Positions 60,910 to 64,000 of a stretch of 64,000 bases of DNA are shown one piece after another. The stretch comes from Candidatus Saccharimonadota bacterium. GTDB taxonomy: Bacteria; Patescibacteriota; Saccharimonadia; Saccharimonadales; Saccharimonadaceae. Below the pieces are notes generated by a model. It was not told where the DNA came from. It did no database searches and saw only the letters and a program-made list of their open reading frames with translations. Positions within the stretch are counted from its first letter, which is position 1. Every line of letters begins with the position of its first letter. The stretch is from the NCBI GenBank assembly GCA_017545505.1, contig JAFWNB010000004.1:118420-182419 (forward strand), read 5' to 3'. The position numbers and the translations under genes are program-made.

Positions 60910-62028
60910 ATGGAAGGATTAGATTTAAAGCAAATGTCCACCATGGTAGATCTTATCGCCGATGAAAAGGGCTTACCAAGAGATACCGTTTTAAACGTGA
61001 TCGAACAAGCCATTGCTGCTGCTTGGCGAAAGGATAATGGTGACCGCGATATGAACGTTCGCGCAATTTTAAACACTAAAACTGGTGAAGCTGATGTTTT
61101 TGTGGCGCGCGAAGTTATAGAAGAAGGGTTAGCTTATAATCCCTCAACGGAAATCCCTGAAAATGAGGCTAAAAAAATCAAAAAAGACGCCGTAGTTGGC
61201 GATGTCGTAGAAGAAAAACATGTTGTAAAGAGCTTTGGACGTGTAGCCGCTCAAACCGCCAAGCAAGTTGTGATTCAACGCTTACGTGAAGCAGAAAACG
61301 ACGCTGTTTTGAATGAATATGAAGATAAGGTTGGCAGCATTGTCACCGGTACGGTATCCAGAGTAGAGTCTAAGTTGGTCAGAATTGATTTAGGCAGAGC
61401 TACTGGTATCATGCCAAGAAGTGAGCAAATTGACGGCGAGCATTATTCGGTTGGTAGCAGAATTAAAGTTTATATCAAAAACATCGAGCGCGGAGAAAGA
61501 GGTGCTCAATTGATTCTTTCTCGCGGTTCAGCAGAATTCGTCGAGTGCTTATTCCGCCAAGAAGTACCAGAATTAGATAATGGTACCGTTGAGATTCGTG
61601 GTATTGCTCGTGAGGCTGGACGCCGCACTAAAATTGCGGTAATGTCTACTGTCCCTGGCATTGATCCAGTCGGAACTTTCGTAGGCGGTCGTGGTATTCG
61701 CGTTCAAGCCGTAATGAATGAGATTGGCGATCGTGAAAAGATTGACGTAATCAACTGGAGCGATAATGCTTCTGAATATATCCGTGAAGCATTAAGCCCA
61801 GCCGAAATCAACAAAGTTGAGATTAACGATAAAAAGGCAAGAGTAATTGTTTCGCCAGAGCAACAGTCTATTGCGATTGGCAAACAAGGTCAAAACGTTC
61901 GCCTTGCCTCAAAACTTACTGGTTATGATATTGATATCGAGCTATCAAAGCCTACCACTAAGAAAAAGAAACAGAATGTTGAAGATTCTCTCTTGAGCGC
62001 TCTAGAAGAAAGCGAAGACGAAGAATAA
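60910..62028 (+). CDS. nusA: Transcription termination/antitermination factor NusA
   Basis: A 372-residue RNA-polymerase-binding factor. The N-terminal domain (LPRDTVLNVIEQAIAAAWRK) contacts polymerase; the S1 domain begins near GSIVTGTVSRVESKLVRIDL; two KH domains follow (VGTFVGGRGIRVQAVMNEI and QSIAIGKQGQNVRLASKLTG). It ends in a short acidic tail (EESEDEE) and has no C-terminal AR repeats, the common short form. GAAAGGAG precedes the start. The transcript leader contains a terminator-like hairpin, and a clear terminator follows the gene. Confidence 0.97.
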   Translation: MEGLDLKQMSTMVDLIADEKGLPRDTVLNVIEQAIAAAWRKDNGDRDMNVRAILNTKTGEADVFVAREVIEEGLAYNPSTEIPENEAKKIKKDAVVGDVVEEKHVVKSFGRVAAQTAKQVVIQRLREAENDAVLNEYEDKVGSIVTGTVSRVESKLVRIDLGRATGIMPRSEQIDGEHYSVGSRIKVYIKNIERGERGAQLILSRGSAEFVECLFRQEVPELDNGTVEIRGIAREAGRRTKIAVMSTVPGIDPVGTFVGGRGIRVQAVMNEIGDREKIDVINWSDNASEYIREALSPAEINKVEINDKKARVIVSPEQQSIAIGKQGQNVRLASKLTGYDIDIELSKPTTKKKKQNVEDSLLSALEESEDEE

Positions 62029-62045
62029 AATAATATATCAAGAAA

Positions 62046-62076
62046 AATAAGTGTTGCGATATTCGCAGCACTTATT
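62046..62076 (+). terminator. Terminator of nusA
   Basis: AATAAGTGTTGC, loop, GCAGCACTTATT followed by TTATTT; a 12-bp stem with one wobble. It can also serve the converging surface-protein gene. Confidence 0.85.
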
Positions 62077-62087
62077 TTATTTCTAGC

Positions 62088-63467
62088 TTATTTTTTGAAG
62101 CTGATTTTCTTATGGAATAATCTAGGCATTATAGCGACGAAGAGAGCGCCTAGTGAAATTCCGATAATTGAAGTCATTATTTGGTTCGCATTGGATTCTC
62201 CTGTAAACGAGCCGGTATCCGGCATTACAGGCACATTGTCTTGTTCTTCCATTTTTTCGTCGTCGCTGTCGCTATCAGTATCTTCTTGCGGAGCATCGTT
62301 TTCCCAAACCGCATATAGCATTATGTTGTCGCGTAAAACTAATTCTTCTCCAGGGCGGTAATCCGGTGTATCCGATTCGTCTGAAGTACTCCAGCCTTTA
62401 AATGAATGCCCCGAATATGCAGGTTCATCATCAACTACGATAATAGAACAACCGGCATTGACCCCAATTGCTTGGCAAGTTTGATCGTTTGGCGCATTAA
62501 GGCCTCCATTGGGATTATATCTTAGAGTGTACTTATCGTTATTAACACCCATTTTATTTAAAATTGTCTCGTCAATAATTTTATAAACAGAATACTCTTC
62601 AGTACGATCTAAGAGAGTATGCCCATTAAACAATAAATACGGAACACCATTTGGACTAAAAGCTAAGGCTTCTAATTCGCCAAACCATTTATTACTATTA
62701 TTACCACTCCAGACATAAAAAGCATCAGTATAATTTCCGTTATTATCGAATTGATAGATAACATTAGCTCCATTCCCGAAACCATTCTGACAAGTATTTG
62801 TTGCGTCGGCATTACCATTGCAAGCAGACCAGGCAGTACGATAAATGTGGTTGTTATAATAGGCAACGTTTTGAGCCCCGATTTGACTGCTCGTATCAAA
62901 CGATGTAATTACGTTATCGGTATTTCCATCTATTATTTGCAGAATTCCAGGGTTTGTTCCTCTTGCTTCAAAGAACCTATTGGTGGCACCATCGTATTCG
63001 ATACCGCTAGCATATCTTTGGGAAATCTTAGTTGAAAGATACTCACCGCTTTCAGCATCGAAAAAATATCTGTTGTATTTATCAGTTATTATAATCTGAT
63101 CCGTATTATTGTTCCAAGTTGCATCGTTTCCGTGGCCAACATTTTGTGTCGTTGTCCAGGCGGGCGTAGTACTGGGGCTAGAATAGTCTGTGGCTATAAT
63201 TATACTATCGGCGTCATCGCTAGAAAGTTGAGAAATGATAAAGTATTTGTCAGTTATAGTAAAACCCTGCGTGGATTTCATGCCAGTCATTCTATTGCCA
63301 CCATAAATATATTGTAAAGATGAAGGTATTATTTCTGTCATTTCGTCTGGAAGAATATTGATTATATCACTATCTGCAAAAACGCGAGAACTAGACATAA
63401 AAAAACTAAGAAAAGAACATAACGATATAAAAATTAGGTTGCCTTTTTTTATATTTATTTTTTTCAT
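62088..63467 (-). CDS. Cell-surface protein with signal peptide and PDTG-type C-terminal anchor
   Basis: A 459-residue secreted protein. The signal peptide begins MKKINIKKG, the same opening as the surface protein at 2966-4300, and ends near SSRVFA. The middle (~300 residues) has repeated short blocks around NNNTDQII, NAVAYYN-like NVAYYNNHIYR and LEALAFSPNGVPY, like a beta-propeller. A second region contains YNPNGG and FKGWSTSDESD-type blocks typical of Listeria-Bacteroides (Flg_new) repeats. The C-terminus has MPDTGSFTGES, a membrane span and a basic tail. Anchoring by a sortase-like enzyme is inferred. Confidence 0.83.
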   Translation of the reverse strand: MKKINIKKGNLIFISLCSFLSFFMSSSRVFADSDIINILPDEMTEIIPSSLQYIYGGNRMTGMKSTQGFTITDKYFIISQLSSDDADSIIIATDYSSPSTTPAWTTTQNVGHGNDATWNNNTDQIIITDKYNRYFFDAESGEYLSTKISQRYASGIEYDGATNRFFEARGTNPGILQIIDGNTDNVITSFDTSSQIGAQNVAYYNNHIYRTAWSACNGNADATNTCQNGFGNGANVIYQFDNNGNYTDAFYVWSGNNSNKWFGELEALAFSPNGVPYLLFNGHTLLDRTEEYSVYKIIDETILNKMGVNNDKYTLRYNPNGGLNAPNDQTCQAIGVNAGCSIIVVDDEPAYSGHSFKGWSTSDESDTPDYRPGEELVLRDNIMLYAVWENDAPQEDTDSDSDDEKMEEQDNVPVMPDTGSFTGESNANQIMTSIIGISLGALFVAIMPRLFHKKISFKK

Positions 63468-63540
63468 GATAATTATCCTTGTTTTTGTTTCGTGTAACCT
63501 TTATGTTTATAGTATAACTATTTGTTTTGTTTTTGTCAAG
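63468..63540 (-). promoter_or_regulatory. Promoter and leader module shared with the surface gene at 3-4 kb
   Basis: TTGACA, 17 bases, TATACT, then a leader with AAACATAAAGGTTA and the ending AACAAGGATAATTATC before ATG 63467. It matches positions 4301-4378 almost base for base in the leader. Confidence 0.8.
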
Positions 63541-63570
63541 AAAAAATCACTCCTTTCGGAGTGATTTTTT
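63541..63570 (-). terminator. Terminator of the rRNA operon
   Basis: AAAAAATCACTCC, loop GAAA, GGAGTGATTTTTT on the minus strand, directly after 5S rRNA. Confidence 0.93.
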
Positions 63571-63574
63571 ATAA

Positions 63575-63683
63575 TTTGGCACCTTCCTAGTTTCCCGCTG
63601 TTGCAGTATAATCGGCGCTACCAGGCTTGACTTCTGTGTTCGGAATGGGAACAGGTATTTCCCTGGCGCTATGGGCACCAAAT
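63575..63683 (-). rRNA. rrf: 5S ribosomal RNA
   Basis: On the minus strand the molecule begins TTTGGTGCCCATAGCG and ends AAGGTGCCAAA, which pair as helix I. CCCATTCCGAACACAGAAGT is the conserved loop B/C region. Ends are estimated to within a few bases. Confidence 0.93.
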
Positions 63684-63793
63684 TGTAATAATAGCGTCAC
63701 TATTATTACTATTGATGTCCATAAGGTGAACAAAGATTTTAATGACGCTCACGGTGCAATTAAACACCGGTTGCTAGCTAAGTCCAAAACATA

Positions 63794-64000
63794 AAAAGGC
63801 GATGGACCTATTAGTACTACTCAGCTCCGTATGTTGCCATACTTCCACTTATAGCCTATCAACCTAGTCATCTACTAGGAGTCTCCTAGGGAATCCTTAT
63901 CTTGGAGTGGGCTTCGCGCTTAATATGCTTTCAGCGCTTATCTCTTCCGAACATAGCTACCCGGCGATGCAGTAGGTGACCACAACCGGTACACTAGAGA
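63794..64000 (-). rRNA. rrl: 23S ribosomal RNA, 3' end (cut by window edge)
   Basis: The minus strand reads the conserved 23S 3' part, including GTACTAATAGG near the end and the AGTACGAGAGGACC-side upstream neighbourhood lying beyond the edge. About 207 bases are in the window; the 3' end is estimated from the terminal helix. Spacing to 5S is about 110 bases and contains AATAATAG-CGTCA-CTATTATT, a hairpin likely used in processing. Confidence 0.9.

Overview
The window looks like a chromosome segment of a Saccharibacteria (TM7)-type member of the Candidate Phyla Radiation. The taxonomic call is inference. It rests on low G+C, very compact gene packing, standard use of TGA as stop, several minimal-length enzymes (Pgk, Pgi, a short TrxB, a LigA without zinc-finger cysteines), large surface proteins ending in a PDTG-type anchor, BspA-like repeats, and an agmatine deiminase energy cluster instead of biosynthetic operons.

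Layout. 1-9.3 kb: xseA (partial), a flippase-like membrane protein, rpmA, an RNA methylase, a surface protein, tyrS, rnhA, and clpP-clpC under a CIRCE-overlapped promoter. 9.3-14.5 kb: a membrane protein, an AMP-forming ligase, galU and gpmI. 14.5-19.4 kb: agmatine catabolism, with aguA, antiporter and ptcA on the minus strand and a divergent carbamate kinase. 19.3-25.4 kb: pgi, a small orphan gene, tRNA-Leu, an M1 aminopeptidase and ftsH. 25.4-28.1 kb: three tRNA-Pro genes covering UGG, GGG and CGG, a tRNA-derived tandem repeat, and a 13-repeat BspA-like surface protein. 28.1-34.8 kb: a UvrD-type helicase, an HTH-MurA fusion, pgk and pyk. 34.8-42.5 kb: a 7.6-kb integrated element at tRNA-Glu, bounded by a perfect 71-bp direct repeat. 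It carries a large serine recombinase, an AbrB-like protein, two D12 adenine methylases, a putative restriction endonuclease and two unknown cargo genes. 42.5-55.5 kb: a GrpB-like protein, ligA, htpX, lemA, an unusual tRNA-Gly, two transporters, tRNA-Cys, an archaemetzincin-like protease, a Y-family polymerase and a GT8-PlsC-GT8 cluster. 55.5-64 kb: a phosphoribosyltransferase-domain protein, tRNA-Leu, a short TrxB, RNase J, nusA, a second surface protein, then 5S and the 3' end of 23S rRNA on the minus strand.

How the genes work together. Agmatine is imported, deiminated and phosphorolysed to carbamoyl phosphate, which yields ATP through carbamate kinase; putrescine is exported. Pgi, Pgk, GpmI and Pyk cover parts of glycolysis. 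Proteostasis (ClpC/ClpP, FtsH, HtpX) and nucleic-acid maintenance (LigA, UvrD, Y-family polymerase, ExoVII) are represented. Surface interaction is served by two anchored proteins sharing one promoter/leader module, by the BspA-like protein and by the glycosyltransferase cluster.

The most interesting signals are: (i) at least 17 genes whose start codon lies 6-7 bases after an extended -10 box of the form TGnTAnnAT, meaning leaderless mRNAs; (ii) hairpin-bearing duplications of tRNA 3' ends behind three different tRNA genes; (iii) a tRNA-Gly in which the G19-C56 elbow pair is replaced by U19-A56; (iv) a recombinase whose C-terminus is rewritten by integration; (v) terminator-like hairpins directly behind the nusA and recombinase promoters. 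All calls come from reading the sequence; no database search was run.
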